Assembly (NCBI GenBank): GCA_022749755.1
Contig: CM040440.1
Span: forward strand, 14,619,269 to 14,683,268
Reading direction: 5' to 3'
DNA length: 64,000 nt
DNA from: Azadirachta indica
Taxonomy: Eukaryota; Streptophyta; Magnoliopsida; Sapindales; Meliaceae
Positions 48,840-61,670 of the stretch are shown here, in pieces. Within the stretch, counting starts at the first letter, position 1; every line of letters starts with the position of its first letter. A program made the position numbers and the translations under genes. A model generated the notes under the pieces. The model saw only the letters and a list, made by a program, of their open reading frames with translations, was not told the DNA's origin and did no database searches.

Positions 48840-50570
48840 GCAATTAGGTCCTTAATCTTTAACTAAATCGTAAATTAAGATATACGTTGGTTAATTGTAA
48901 AAATGGGTCCCCCAGCCCACTAACAGTGGGCCACTAGCCAGTAGCCACTACTATGAAACAAAGAATCAACTAACTTGGGGAACTTATTTGTTACAGTGAT
49001 CAAATTATATTCTTATTTGTTATTTTCACAAAATAGTTTGGAAGCTATATGTTATTATTCATTCTTTTTTAATTAAATAGATAAAGAAAATATGGTTTCT
49101 ATAAACTATAAATAATATATCGTTTTCTTAATTACGATTACAATAACAAATTAAATCTCATTTATGCCTAAAAAAATTACAATATAATATTAATATATAG
49201 TTTCTATTCATAAATTAAAAGGTCCAAGCAGGTGTATATATATATATATATATATATTTGATATCTTTATTAGATATGTTTATTAAAGTTTATGGATTCT
49301 TTTAAATTTTTTTTAACGCATAGAAGCTTTACTCTATTAATAAAGAAGAATATATTATTCATTTATCTCATTCTTTTTGTTAATAAATATTTTTGAAATT
49401 ATTTTAAAAGTTTAAGCATTATGATTTAGTTAGTACTTACTTTTAAATTTACATAATTATATGTTAATTAAAATTTTAGCACTTTAGAATATTTTTATTA
49501 ATATTATTAAGTATTTTAATATTTTTATAAAAATTTAACTATTGTTTTTAAACACTCTCAAATTCATCTTTAATTATATATATATATTCAGTTTTGTTGT
49601 AATTATAAAAAATACTTATTATTGTTTCATCTTGTTTTATGGTGCAATAGAAACCTTAATTGAAATAGTTATTATAAAATGTGATGATATGATTTGCACA
49701 TTAAGTCCATCTCATCATCATAACTTTGGTGAAGTTAAAATAATTACTTTTATGATACATGTAGCGTGAATGACAATCATTAACACTGCAATCACAATAT
49801 TATTAAATGTTATTACTTACCAAACTCCTTTTTAATTAATTAATTTTAGGTAATTAAGATTATGATATTATAGTATTTAATTAATTAATACTGTAACACG
49901 ATTTAAAATCTACATTAAAATAGATAAATAGCCCATCTCTATATTTTTAATGTTGGTGAAATATTTTGGAAATCATAAATCTAAAACTTACTATTATTTT
50001 TTAATTAAGATTCTTTCCTTGTTTTCTTCTGTCTTTATTTTATTTATTATTTATTCTTTTAATTAATTAATTAACTCTTACTTTGTTTTTATTATATAAA
50101 AACAAATTCTTCAAAAAGAAAATTTTAATTAACTACAAATATATATCCTCTATGAATAGTCACCTAAGGAAGAACGTGCACAACATTCTATTAATTTCAC
50201 GAGTGTACTTAGAATATATTATAATTTTTATTTAATACAAGCCTTGTATTTTTTGTCTAAAAGTCATGTTAACAATTGATAGTTTAATACAAAGCAAACA
50301 AATTATGAATAATGTTAACAATACAAACTACTATAAATGAATTGATGTGACGTGATACTGTTGATTGATGAAAATATAAAATTAATATAATTAATTAAAT
50401 AAATAATGTGAACTATGTTACAATCGATATCATCATGTCCCATTAGTTTATATATTTTATAATTTGCATTTTTAACACTACTGCCAGCTTATATTTAAAT
50501 TTTGACAAGAATAAAGATTCGATAATGACTATATTCTTCGAATACTACAAATAGTATAAAGTAATAAAAT
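48840..50570. other. Intergenic A+T-rich sequence, no gene seen
   Basis: Contains a (TA)n run at about 49236-49258 and many TTAATTAA words. No coding frame with family features on either strand. Confidence 0.5.
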
Positions 50571-50571
50571 A

Positions 50572-52545
50572 AATGAAGAGATTTGATAGCTCAAATATTT
50601 TTTTGATCTTTACATGGAAAAGATTTCTGTTAATGATTTAATTATTCTTTGTGATATCTATTTGAGTGGTTAGAAATTAAGTTTGGAGAAAGCCATAAAA
50701 AAAGCCTAAAACAAGCAATCAAAAAAGAGATTTGTCAACTCAAATACAATAAACAAACAAGTATATAGTATTCTTCTTATTTCAATGTCTTCTTTCTTGT
50801 GCTATAACAAACCACCAAAGTGATAGCATACAACAAATGGTACCAAAAGTAAAATAGTAGTAATTTTTTCTCATGCTATATATGACAACTCATGTTATAA
50901 ATTATGGTTATATAGCATATAACCAAAACTACATATTTTGATTGCTTAGTCTAGATAATGCCTATCATTATAGATCAAGGTAACACTAAAGAATACTATC
51001 GTATTATCTCTTTGAGCATAGCTAGAATGCTATAAATTAGATTACATGTAGCATTTGCAAAGTTCTATGTATTAAAATCTTGTAGCACAGCAAAAATGCT
51101 ACAACTTTGATGACATTTTGAATTTTCAAAATATTGCAAATTACATGATTTTTAGCATTTAAAAGATGCCATCAATTATTTCTTCTAATATATCATAAAT
51201 ATTGCACTTTTGCTTTTCTAGTATTTTTATATTATTGCAAATTGCATGACTTGTAGCATTTGAAAATTATTACCAAGTGACCTTTTATAATATTGAAGAC
51301 AATTTTTTTTTAGAAGGTAGTCATAATATCTTTCATTGTTTTATAATTTTAAAGAAGTTACTAATTAGATAATAACAAATTTTACAAATAAATTTAAATT
51401 CCTAATAACATTATAAAAGTTTTTTGACTAAAAATATACAATCAATATGAAGAAAAATTATAATAGTTCAGGCCCAAAATCAAGTAAATTTTGCTATATT
51501 GTTCGCTTTTAATACACAATTTGTCAAGAAAATCAAGTAGATATTGTCTATTTTTCAGTACAAAACCCATTTTACATTTATTTTTAGACTTCTATAACCC
51601 AAATCACGCATGCTCTAGTGCAATCACAATTCGAGCTTTACAATTCAAAATGCATCTATTCAATTAAGGGGACCTAATGCTTATAACACAATCTAGTCTT
51701 ACCCTCACTAGCAATATGGAATGTGACAAAAATAATATATATTGTGTATTATATCACCTTAATAGTATATGAACTTCATGATTAAAAAAGATGAATATTC
51801 TAATACAGATAAAAATTATATTAAAGTATAGACATGTATATTCTTTTGTTTTTATATATTTTTTAATTTTTTAATTTAAAATATGACATTAACGAAGATA
51901 TTTAATAACTTAAATACTATCAACTAGTGACTAGAAGATCTTTACATAGAAAAGGATTTTTGTTAATTGTTTACTTGTTTTTCATCATATCTATTTGGAT
52001 AGTTAGAAATTAAGTCCTAAAACAAGTAATCAAAGGAGAGATTTGACAACTCAAGTACAATTGTATTCTTTCTATTTTAATGTTTTTCTCTCTTGTGCTA
52101 CAATTAACCAAAAGATGGGTAGCATACAACAAATGTGACTAAAAGTACAAAGTATGTAGCATTTTGTTCTCATGCTATGACACATCATCTTACTAAAAGA
52201 GTACTTATATGATAGAAATTATGATATGTTACAACGTATTGTTCTATCGCATATAATCAAAACTACACATGGTTTGTTTTTCTTGTACATGTAGCATTTA
52301 TGGATTCTATATACTAAAGTTTTGTGACATAGTAAAAATGCTACAATTTTGGCGATATGTTGCATTTTAATTGTAACATTTTAAAATTAAAATGCTTGAA
52401 ATATATTATTTGTAATTTTTAGAAAATGTTATAAAATTGTCTATTATAACATATTAAAATTGTTACACTTTTGATGATTTGTAACATTTTTAAATTGTTG
52501 CATACTTATCACATGATTTGTAGCATTTCGAAACAGCTTTCAGAT
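50572..52545. repeat. Pair of diverged direct repeats (about 0.65 kb each)
   Basis: Copy A is about 50572-51290 and copy B about 51890-52545. Shared landmarks in the same order: GATCTTTACAT-GAAAA-GAT, ATCTATTTG-TGGTTAGAAATTAAG, CCTAAAACAAG-AATCAAA, GAGATTTG-CAACTCAA, TCTTGTGCTA, TAGCATACAACAAATG, CTCATGCTAT, and many GTAGCATTT/TGCTACA words. Both are non-coding. They may be two old copies of one dispersed repeat or a segmental duplication. No ends or target duplications are visible. Confidence 0.6.
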
Positions 52546-52726
52546 CATCTTTCATCCTAATTTCATTTGTTTGCCATGAAATCTCTTTGGGTAATTAGAA
52601 ATCAAGCCCAAAGGACAAAAATGGGCCCAAAACATTGCAAAAGCAACCATGAGCAAGTGAACTATTGTTTAATAACCAGGAGCCATTAGAGGTCAACAGC
52701 TATTCAAATAGCAACACCTTCACCCC

Positions 52727-52755
52727 GCCCCTCCCACCACCCCCCCACCCCACCC

Positions 52756-52783
<28 letters not shown>
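52727..52783. repeat. C-rich tract followed by a pure A28 run
   Basis: CCCCGCCCCTCCCACCACCC-type sequence leads directly into 28 consecutive A residues (52756-52783). It could be a retroposed A-tail or simple-sequence expansion; no LINE or processed-gene body is recognisable upstream. Confidence 0.8.
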
Positions 52784-52787
<4 letters not shown>

Positions 52788-53223
52788 TATGCCCACCATT
52801 TTTCACCACTTTTCACCTGAATTCAAGAATTGATTGAACGCCCTATTAATGGGAAAAATCATGAATCAAAACTTCGTTCATCAAGAAAATCAGTCCTTGG
52901 TAATTAAGACGAGAACCGAGTTTTAGTATCAAAGCTTTGTTTCACTTGCTGAAGCTCCGTTGGCAGTTGTTTATAAATTATTGTTTGTTGCTGGAAATGT
53001 AGGCATTGATTCATACTCATTACAAAATGGTCCATCAAAGTTGGTTTTGTAACGTAACTCAAAACTGTTCATAATCGCAGAAGTATCAGCAAGATTATAT
53101 AAACTGCAAAATTAGGACAAAATGCCCCTTAAATGTCACCAGAAGCTATGAATTAAAATTGAAACGAGTGAGCTGAATGTACATCATTCCTCTTCTCAAA
53201 AACTGAAATCAGAAATTCATTAA

Positions 53224-54926
53224 TTAAACGGGCATCTTCATGAGAAGTTGGCCATCCTTTAAACTGCAAAATCAAATTAAAAACGGAAATATGATAACGA
53301 AAACTGAAAAATGATACAACGAGGAAGAAGATATACTAAGGCTAGATATACCTTTTAACGTAGTAATAACAAAAGTCGGCTAAGATGAATGTTTGAACCA
53401 TTTCTGCAAGGAAAGCAAATGGGAACCAGAAATACCCATATCCAATCAAGAAGAAATACCTCCCTCTAGACTCGACTACCTGCACATTCAATGCAAGATG
53501 TTAACAAGAAAGTTGATGTTCTTAATCCTTGAAAGTGCGGGGCTAGTAATCCAGTACTAACCCGTAAGATCCAATGAGCACAAGACAAGAACCTTGCAAC
53601 GCCCAATGCAAATACATAATGGGATGTAAATGGTTCGATCATCTGAAATCATGTAACAAGAACAGAAAAGCTACTATTAATTTTCCACTTGTCGTATATA
53701 TATAGGTAACTGTTTTATCAATGGCGAGCACTGGGGTTCGGAGTTTGTACCTTTGCATTCTGCATCATACGAAGTTGGGGTAGCACCGAGACAGATTCCA
53801 AGTAAACAGAAAATGCCCACAGAAATCCTTTAAAGCTCATGTATCGCTCGTAAGGATGGACTAGGCAAGCAAGGATAGCACAAGGCACCACCTGTTACAC
53901 AGTTTTAAAGAATTAATAGTTGCTACACCTTTTTCTAGCAGAGTACCAAATGCAGCAATTAATATCAGTACATATAACAACCCAAAAATCCTTTTCCTGC
54001 AGATAATGTGCAACATAGTTTTACAGAATGTGGCAAAATGGATCAAGATCTAAATTTATATAAATTATGCAGATATTTTGTATCAATATGAATGAGAATG
54101 AACAATGCACATACTACGTAGTATATGTTCAAGTTGTCTAGCTCGCTGATGTAGGTTGACTTTAACTTAAACCGGATCATGTATATAACCCACAGAGTAG
54201 ATACGAGGGTTGCGAAATCTAGCAGTGTGTAAATATCACCCCCAATAATTGTTGTGCAGATCAATCTCACTGCTACGAAAATACCTGTGAGTTCTTGAGT
54301 CTTCAGCGAAAGACCTGAAAAGTGCAATAAACCAGACTATAGAATCGGTGCATTGTATGCGTTGATATTGTCATAAATCACATGAAACATATAATCTTCC
54401 ATCATAAAAATTATGATTCTGCTTCTCCTAAACTAAATTATAAAGGTGTATATGAGCTCCAACACTTGGCAGTTGACAGATTAGATGCAGGGTTTGCACT
54501 TCAAATGATTCACAAATCACAATCAACATCTAAGCAACTATTTATTGATCTGATTGCACCTAGTGCCAAAACAGAGGACTCTGATCAGGAACGCTGGAAG
54601 TCTAAATTATCATTCAGTTGCAATAGAATCTACAGATTAAACAATAAAAAGCGTTGAAAAGAAATAATAGATAAGGTTAAGTCAGTAATACCAGAACAAG
54701 TGTTCTTGGTGGTGAGCTTGTAAATCAAGACGATGATACCAGCAGCATGGATGGACTCAGAAGCAATGAAGACATAAGAACGCTTTTTAACAAAAAGCTT
54801 CATAGCAACCAGAGAAATCACCATTAATGCAACCCCAAGACAGCATTTCACCTTCATTGGCAGCCTCTCCAGCCATCCCAACATAGCGTTCACAATCGCA
54901 GGCGATCTTCCCCTCCTCGTTCCCAT
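53224..54926 (-). CDS. ERD2-like ER lumen protein-retaining receptor family protein
   Basis: Six exons: 54692-54926, 54115-54314, 53751-53891, 53562-53642, 53352-53479 and 53224-53263, giving 825 nt and 274 aa. Landmarks: PMKVKCCLG, ASESIHAAGIIVLIYKL, SLKTQELTGIFVAVRL, TLWVIYMIRFKLKSTYI, FSVYLESVSVLPQLRMMQ, FTSHYVFALGVARFLSCAHW, and AEMVQTFILADFCYYYVKS. Alignment with plant ERD2-like proteins from memory fixes each splice site. Seven hydrophobic helices are expected. True ERD2 proteins retrieve K/HDEL cargo from Golgi to ER; this longer N-terminal subgroup (ERD2-like) is related, but ligand binding is not proven. The ATG at 54926 aligns with relatives. An in-frame ATG at 54971 would add 15 residues, but a possible acceptor (CATCAG|TTTTCC) sits between the two. 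The last coding exon is only 40 nt. Confidence 0.92.
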
Positions 54927-55249
54927 TCTCTCTTTCTTCTCTTCTCCCAGGGAGAGGAAAACTGATGACATAATTTTTATAGTAAAAATATTTATTTGTT
55001 AAATTAATTGTCTGTATGTTATATATGCGTACGTTTTGATGAAGATCGCGACGACAGAGAGCCCTGATTCCTGAACTGAACTCAGCCGTTTCGTAGAGAC
55101 ACGAAGGGTGCATGCAGTTGGTGAAGTGGTGTTTAATTTGTTTCCATATCTGCAACCAATCACATTTCGCCACGTATTAATTAATTTGACTCGTAGATGT
55201 GATCCCGAAGTTGGTGCTTGCCTGTTTGGCAATTCTGATTCGAACATTT

Positions 55250-56510
55250 ATATCCTATTCTATAATATATAATACACTTTTTAAGACAAAGGAAAATGTT
55301 AACCCTTAAGAAATGCCTAACAATTTTTAACTGTAAAATATTATTATTTTTCTTGAGAATATTTTAAAAAATTGAATAGATAAAGAGCTGTCAATTATAA
55401 TTTTGAAAAAAATATTATTTAATTATATTAATAGATAAATTATATCAGATTAATAATAAAACAGGTAAACATATTTTAAATAATTTAATTCTTAAAAAAT
55501 TGTAAAAAACTTTACTTCAAAAAACCTAAAGTTTTGAAGCTTCCACTAATAAAGGCAGCTTTTCTCTAGCTACAATCACACGTAAAAATAATTAAGAAAA
55601 TTTTTTGGTATTAAAAAATGTAATATGTTTTTTTATTTATATTAGTTATGTGTTTGATAATTTTTTTAAAATATAATGAAAATAATATAATTTTTAAATA
55701 TATATTTAATATAATATTTTATATGTTTTATTAGAAAGTTAAAAAAAAAGATTAGGAGTATTTTAACACATAAGTTTATCTAAATTTATATTACTAATAT
55801 TTTAATTTAAAAAAATTATATTTATATTTTTAATTTTTTAAAATAATAAAATAAAACAAATTTTTTTAAGTTTAACATTTTCTAATAATAATATGTTGAA
55901 ACAATGAGAATAAATTGTTAATTATGAGAAAATTATATTTCATTTTATTATTTGACTTAAGTGTAAGGATTACAATAATAATATTTTAACATATGAAATT
56001 AACATAAATTAAGTTAAGAATTATCTTTCTATTTTTTCAAAACTTGGAAGTATCTAACACACTCCAAGAATACAGGGTATTTATTGTTCCCAAAAAATTA
56101 GGGGCATATCACAATATCTCTTGGAATTAATTATATAATTAATATTAATTATTTTTTAAAATAAGGTGTTCATAATATATTTGGATATGGGCCCACGCTC
56201 TAAAAAATTATAGGGACTTGTCAAACTCGTATGACTTGCTGAGTAAGATGAAGAAACATACATTCATACATGCAGAATGAATCATACCCTACGACTAGAA
56301 AATTGGCGTAGGATCATAAGCACCAAACTGTTGTAGTCGTTGGTGCCAATCGTTATATCACCTGTAATGTCAACAATTTAAATAGCCTAGAAAATTTTCC
56401 ATAACTAAGCTCTCCCATGAGCCTTTAGCAAGCCATACATGCATAAACTTACAACATCTTTACAATTACCAAGCATTAAAACTCTCTAATAAGCAGTCAG
56501 TGTAACCATT
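55250..56510. other. A+T-rich intergenic
   Basis: No coding sequence recognised. 54972-55250 to its left is probably leader and promoter of the ERD2-like gene. Confidence 0.4.
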
Positions 56511-56514
56511 TCAA

Positions 56515-56890
56515 ATGGCATCATCGAGTTCAAATACAAGGGGAGATTCAAGTAGTAGTAGAGCTAAACAATAGAGAAAGGAAATTAATGGAAACTTGAT
56601 AAAATTTCAAAATAAGTATTGCTTGTGCAATAAAAAGGCTGCCGTTTGCATTTCAGAGTCTGCAGATAACCCAAACAAACTTTATTATTATTGTAGGTAT
56701 GAATTAATGTAGATTTTTAAGATTTTGGTGTCCAACAGATGGTAACTCGGAATGCAACTTATGGTTTGAAGGTATGGCACACAACTAATGCTTGATAGAC
56801 TAGATCAGATACAACAACAAAATGAAGGAGATGGCATTAATTATTAAAGGGAGGACTTGTAGAGATAAATATGGGTTTCAGACTAAAATG
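56515..56890 (+). pseudogene. GRF-type zinc-finger protein fragment
   Basis: From ATG 56515 the frame reads MASSSSNTRGDSSSSRAKQ then TAG. Beyond the stop the same frame continues with a zinc-binding half-motif, YCLCNKKAAVCISESADNPN then KLYYYCRYE. A frame shift follows to FRFWCPTDG. The pattern C-x-C-(n)-Y-x-C-(n)-W matches GRF zinc fingers, which in plants often occur as short proteins scattered near Mutator-like elements. Nonsense plus frameshift makes it a pseudogene. Confidence 0.6.
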
Positions 56891-57285
56891 TTGCTAATTT
56901 CCAACTTTGTAATATGCATGCTTGCTTATTACATTTTGTTTTCTGAATGCAACAAGTAAATAATGCACTTGGGTAAGCTTGCTAATTTGTAGTTTAACTA
57001 ATGGTAGTATGCATAATTATCCTTTTTTAGTATACGTAATCCATAAATGCAAATGTGAACTAAATTTTGATATGCTACACTTAAGTTTTAAATGCTTTGC
57101 AAATAGAACGTCAATAACATAACCTATACTGAGTTGATCCTAATCTTGTTACAACATAAGCAAATGGACAATAAAGCTCATATAACGCATTAGCATCATA
57201 CAAAGTGTTTTCAGCATAAGCCAATGAATAATGTCAAAGTACAACATAAAGCAAGCTCAATCCAATCCAAGTGTTATATGTCTAT

Positions 57286-57465
57286 CCATGAATGATAAAA
57301 TTAGAAAACACAAAGCATCAAAATCTAATTCCCGATTATGTTCATCTATGAATGATAAAATCAAATAACACAAGTCATCTAAATCTGATTCTAGCACCTA
57401 CTGATCCATGAATGATAAAAGCAAATAAAACAAACAATCAAAATCTGATCCCACCACTTGTGTTA
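57286..57465. repeat. Minisatellite: three tandem copies of a 60-bp unit
   Basis: CCATGAATGATAAAA or CTATGAATGATAAAA recurs at exactly 60-base steps (about 57287, 57347 and 57407). Each is followed by AATAACACAA..TC-AAATCTGATTC-like sequence. Copies differ by roughly 20-25%. Confidence 0.85.
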
Positions 57466-57957
57466 AATTTGATTCCAAAGTATGATTCTATACCATATGT
57501 TAAATTTACAACATGTAAGCTGACATATTTGTGTTCAAACCCAATAAGTGACAATATCACAACAAAACCACAGCATAATTTACAAGTTTGCTGCATCAAT
57601 ATATATATATATATATATATCAAAAATAAAAGCAACAGATGATGCACCATCTGTCACCCAAGGGTAACAAATGTGGTATCATTTATTATGCAAAGGCAAA
57701 AAAATTTACATTTTACAAACCCTTTTTAGTTCCCAAAATCAGCTAGAAATGCTGGTTTAATGCTTCCTTTTTCAGTTGCCTTTCAGTCTTATCTTGCCTG
57801 ACCTGCATACGGCCAAAAAACATTTGGTTTAGTATTGTATACGATAAAAGACATAATAATTGAAACATATAACATGCTACTGGCAGAATCAAAGTACTTG
57901 ACCTATTGTGACCTCGAGTTGCTTCTTATGTTGAATTTCCTGTTGCTGTGACCTCAT

Positions 57958-60310
57958 TTATATGACGACCTTGCCAAATAACATATTTAGCTTGCTAAAT
58001 AAGCTTGGTTTGAAGATCACACACATATAAAGAGTTGAAAAACAATGTACAGAAAATGCATTCAACATCTTTTCAGCACCCTGAGTTCTCTTCTTTTTTC
58101 TTCCCATCACTTGCTTATACATTTTCTTATTATGCCCCCACGCAGAACACACTGTACATCTAACTGAACAACTTCTTTTTATCTTTTGATCTGCACCTTC
58201 TTCTCTTTTCCTGTTCTTCTTGGACCTACCACTCTGTCTCTTTACCTTAGGAGGATCCAGCTCATTGTCCAGTTCCCAGGGCCATCTAATTTCAATAGGC
58301 GTAAACTTTATGTCCTCTTTGTAAGTTCTCAGGCAATTATCTCTAGTTAAATAGGAGCTGACATACTTGTAGTAGTCTTTTCTAATTTCATCAATGCACC
58401 TGAGTGCATAGATACATGGCAACCCTAATATCTTCTACACACAACAATCACACTCTCTTGTTGTCAAGTTAACTATATGTCTATCCGTGTTATTAACCAA
58501 CACCTCATAAATACAATATCCATATCCCTAGATTTCTCTTTTAGGTTGGTAATTCTGTTAATCACCCCTGATGGTAGAACCTCGTAGTATTTTTTTGATT
58601 GAATACACCTGTATGAATGACAAAAACATATGAACACAACAAGCTCTTTATATTTTCAGAAATAAAATACAATGCAAATATGCAGAAAACAGATTCAGTT
58701 TAGTAACGCACCTATTGTATATAAGTTTCATGGTTTTGATTATAATTTCTTCACATAATCTGAGGATAGGTAAGCCTCTAAACTTGTTGACCCAACTGTT
58801 ATATGTCTCGCTCATGTTGACTTCACCCATGTGCTAAAATGGCACATGCTTCCAATTACCAAATGAAAACTCACACAACCATTTATGAGCAGCAGGGCTG
58901 ACTCCGATGATTTCTTCTATGCTCTTGTTAAATTGAGTTGTTGATCCACTTCTGGGAGCTTGCCAAAACAAGTTCTTCAAAACAGTTCCTGAAATTTCTT
59001 TTTGAAATTAGCATAAATGTGTTTGCAACAAAACCTCTTATGATTGTTGGGGAAGACTTAGTCCAATGCATTCAACACACTTTTTTGTCTATCGCTCATG
59101 AAGCAAAAGCCAATGCCCTTATTTTTCCCAAACTGTTCATAGAGTTTCTCAAGAAAAGACTTCTAAGACTCTTAACTCTCACTTTCTACTACACTAAATG
59201 TCAAGTGATAAATTTGCATCAATACTCACTGCCACAAGCAATACCTCTTTCCTCTTAAATGACATCTATCTAACCCAATAAATGGCCTGCATCCTTGGAA
59301 AAACCCCCTCCTCTATGTGTCATAGCTAATGAACAATCTTTTGAACCTTGGAAGATCATCACCTGGAATCTATTCAGTTTGCAGGTCAACCGGACTTCAT
59401 GGATTATTCTCCTCTACAGTAAGGATATATCTACTTAGCTTACTATAAGCTACTTTGTGATCTGCCCCTTGAAGTTCCAAGGCCTTGTTTATTGCTCTAT
59501 TCTACCTGATTGGATGGCATGTGACCTTAAACTTCCTTTTTAGCTCACTTGTTATTATCTTGGTGTCTATGTTTGGGTTTATTTTAAATAGATGCAGAAA
59601 TTGGGTAGCAATCCAGTAAGATGTTGCTTCCCAATTATCAAATATCCTTTTGCATGACTAAGTCTTAATTTGGACTGAAAGCTTATCCCACGTTGGACTA
59701 ACATAAATTCTTCAAGTACACTCTTCAGCTGCGCATTTACATGTCACCCGATTTTTTCATTTTGTAACCGTTGCAACCTCAACCCATTCCTTATAGCAAA
59801 AACTTGCAGAATCTTTCTAAAATCATAAACATTGAAGAAAAGTATGCCCTCTTTTCAGTTCAACCTTTCTATTAGCATCTACAGGGTACTCAAACCCTTC
59901 ATTGTTTCTTTCATATCTGGTGGTTGGATTGTCATTGTCGATGTCACTGTCATCACGAACATCACTGTCATTACCAGATTGGTAATCTTCCATGGCTACA
60001 TCATCTTCGTTATCCCCAAGTACATTAAGCTCGTTATCTAAGTCAGAAGCATATAATCTATTATTTACAGCTTACTCTGCCTCCTTATTGGTCACTTTGG
60101 GTAGATGATCTTCATTTGCTGTGTAACATTGTACTCAATCAAGTTCTCTTTTGTCTGAGTTTGCATGAATTCACTCAGTGGTGCAGCTGATGCTATAATT
60201 GGTTCATTTGTATCAGCATTTGCAAACCTTTGCATGCAACTATAATAGGGTGGGTAATTTGGGTTCATGAGTGGCATCAAAGAGTTAATCGTGTCAGCAA
60301 CCTTCAACAT
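57958..60310 (-). pseudogene. Dead MuDR-type (MULE) transposase
   Basis: Reverse-strand reading recovers transposase blocks in order, interrupted by stops and frameshifts. They include a Cys-containing N-terminal MuDR-like region (about 59700-59950), RPFIGLDRCHLRG (about 59255-59300, matching the first catalytic Asp block), KNKGIGFCFMSDRQKSVLNA (about 59070-59135), HKRFCCKHIYANFKKKF (about 59000-59055), and an IDEIRKDYYKYVSSYLTRDN C-terminal block (about 58335-58400). The last ends in a zinc knuckle CTVCSAWGHNKKMY whose final Cys is Tyr. At least ten stop codons interrupt the reading, including one directly after VLNALD. TIRs could not be assigned. It cannot be active. Confidence 0.88.
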
Positions 60311-60800
60311 AAATACAACCTATTTATTAAACGGGTAACATGACATACCTCATCAACTCATTTATTAATCGGGTAATCATGTCGAATTGATTTGTTTATT
60401 ATTCGGATAATTGAGTTGACCGCTTAACCCATTTAATTTAAATAAAAAAATTATAATTGTAAAGATTCGAATCCAAAGCTATAATCATATTTTTATTTAA
60501 ATTGTGAGTGCATTATTTATTTATATCATATTTTAAATAATTTTTTTTATTTTTTTATTCAAATTTATTTTTTATTAGATGATTTTATTCTCTATTGTTT
60601 CAAGTTTCTAGAATCATTATTCATTTAATTATCCATCTAATTTATATAGTATATGACATAGTGTATGCATAATTATTCATTGATTAAGTTAATTTAGTAG
60701 TCAAAAATCTAATTTTTGAGTCTCCCTCACTTATAAATATTTAATATAACCATTTTCACACAATTATTAATTTTCATACTCTTATTAAAGTAATAGTCAT
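60311..60800. other. Repeat-like flank between the MULE remnant and the solo LTR
   Basis: 60330-60440 contains TTTATTAATCGGGTAATCATG and AACCCATTTAATTTAAAT words that look like the end of another old DNA transposon. I cannot assign it. The rest is A+T-rich. Confidence 0.35.
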
Positions 60801-60805
60801 ATATT

Positions 60806-61670
60806 TATTGGGTTGGGTTTCCTCCTATTTGGAGATGGCCCAAATATTTTCTTCAATAGTAACTAAACCCAATTAACCAAAAGACATTTTAATCTTTTCT
60901 CAAGTAGGGTTTAGTATTCTTTTTTGCTGCAACATATATATATATGTGAGTTAAGAAGAGAGAGGTGAGCACTATTCACCGTCTAGAGAGAGAGAGGTGA
61001 GCACTATTCACCGTCTAGAGAGAGAGAGGTGGCACTGTTCATCGCCTAGAGAGAGAAAGTACTGTTCATCGTATAGAGAGGTGGTTACTGTTTATCGCCT
61101 AGAGAGAGGCAGAATAGTAAACTTGGGACAGTTTTGATCAAGTGGCTAATCAGAGATTGATTCGTGGTCCGATTGAGCTGAAATTTTACCAGCAGCTTCC
61201 TAATTCAGAGGAGTAAATTCTGAACGGTGGAGATCAGATTTAGAGCTCCTTTTCTCCAGATTTCGTGGTTGAAAGTTAAGCCACCATTATGGTGATGTTT
61301 TTCTTGAACTCTCTCTAATTTCTTTGTGAAACTTGATTTTTTGCCAAGATTGTGTGATCTTGAGAATATTGTGGATGTGTACCTCTAGTTCTAATTAGAG
61401 AAAAATTGTGTATTTCCATTATTTGATTATAGTGGAGATTTTCGGGTGGATTACGGTCCCGTGGTTTTTACTCCTCACATTGGGGAGGTTTTCCACGTTA
61501 AAAATTGATTGTGTTATCGTTATTTTGTTGATGATGTGGTTGCTGTCCAAGAATTGATTTTGTGCCAAAGATTGTTGCTCTATTTGTTTGTTTCCTATTA
61601 GGTTCACGCAAGAGAAAATAAGGTAATTATTGTGCTTCCGCAAATTGGTTTATATTAGTTTATCCCAACA
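60806..61670 (+). mobile_element. Solo LTR of a retrotransposon (865 bp) with 5-bp target duplication
   Basis: Termini TATTGGG...CCCAACA are inverted (TGTTGGG expected, one G-to-A change). ATATT flanks both sides (60801-60805 and 61671-61675). No internal coding region or second LTR is present, so it is a solo LTR left by recombination. Inside, a 32-bp tandem array with GTGAGCACTATTCACCGTCT lies at 60965-61060, and two decayed copies follow to about 61110. The style of the ends resembles Copia LTRs, which is inference. Confidence 0.8.
60965..61110. repeat. 32-bp tandem array inside the solo LTR
   Basis: Units start at 60965, 60997 and 61029 (GTGAGCACTATTCACCGTCTAGAGAGAGA-like), followed by shorter variants with ACTGTTCATCG and ACTGTTTATCG. 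The first two units are identical. Confidence 0.85.

Noticed and set aside
57286..57465. CRISPR-like regular repeat
   Set aside because: Eukaryotic minisatellite: no constant repeat/unique spacer pattern, units diverge throughout.
60092..60310. 72-aa reverse frame as an independent gene
   Set aside because: Adjacent to and colinear with the decayed MULE transposase; most likely its N-terminal part.
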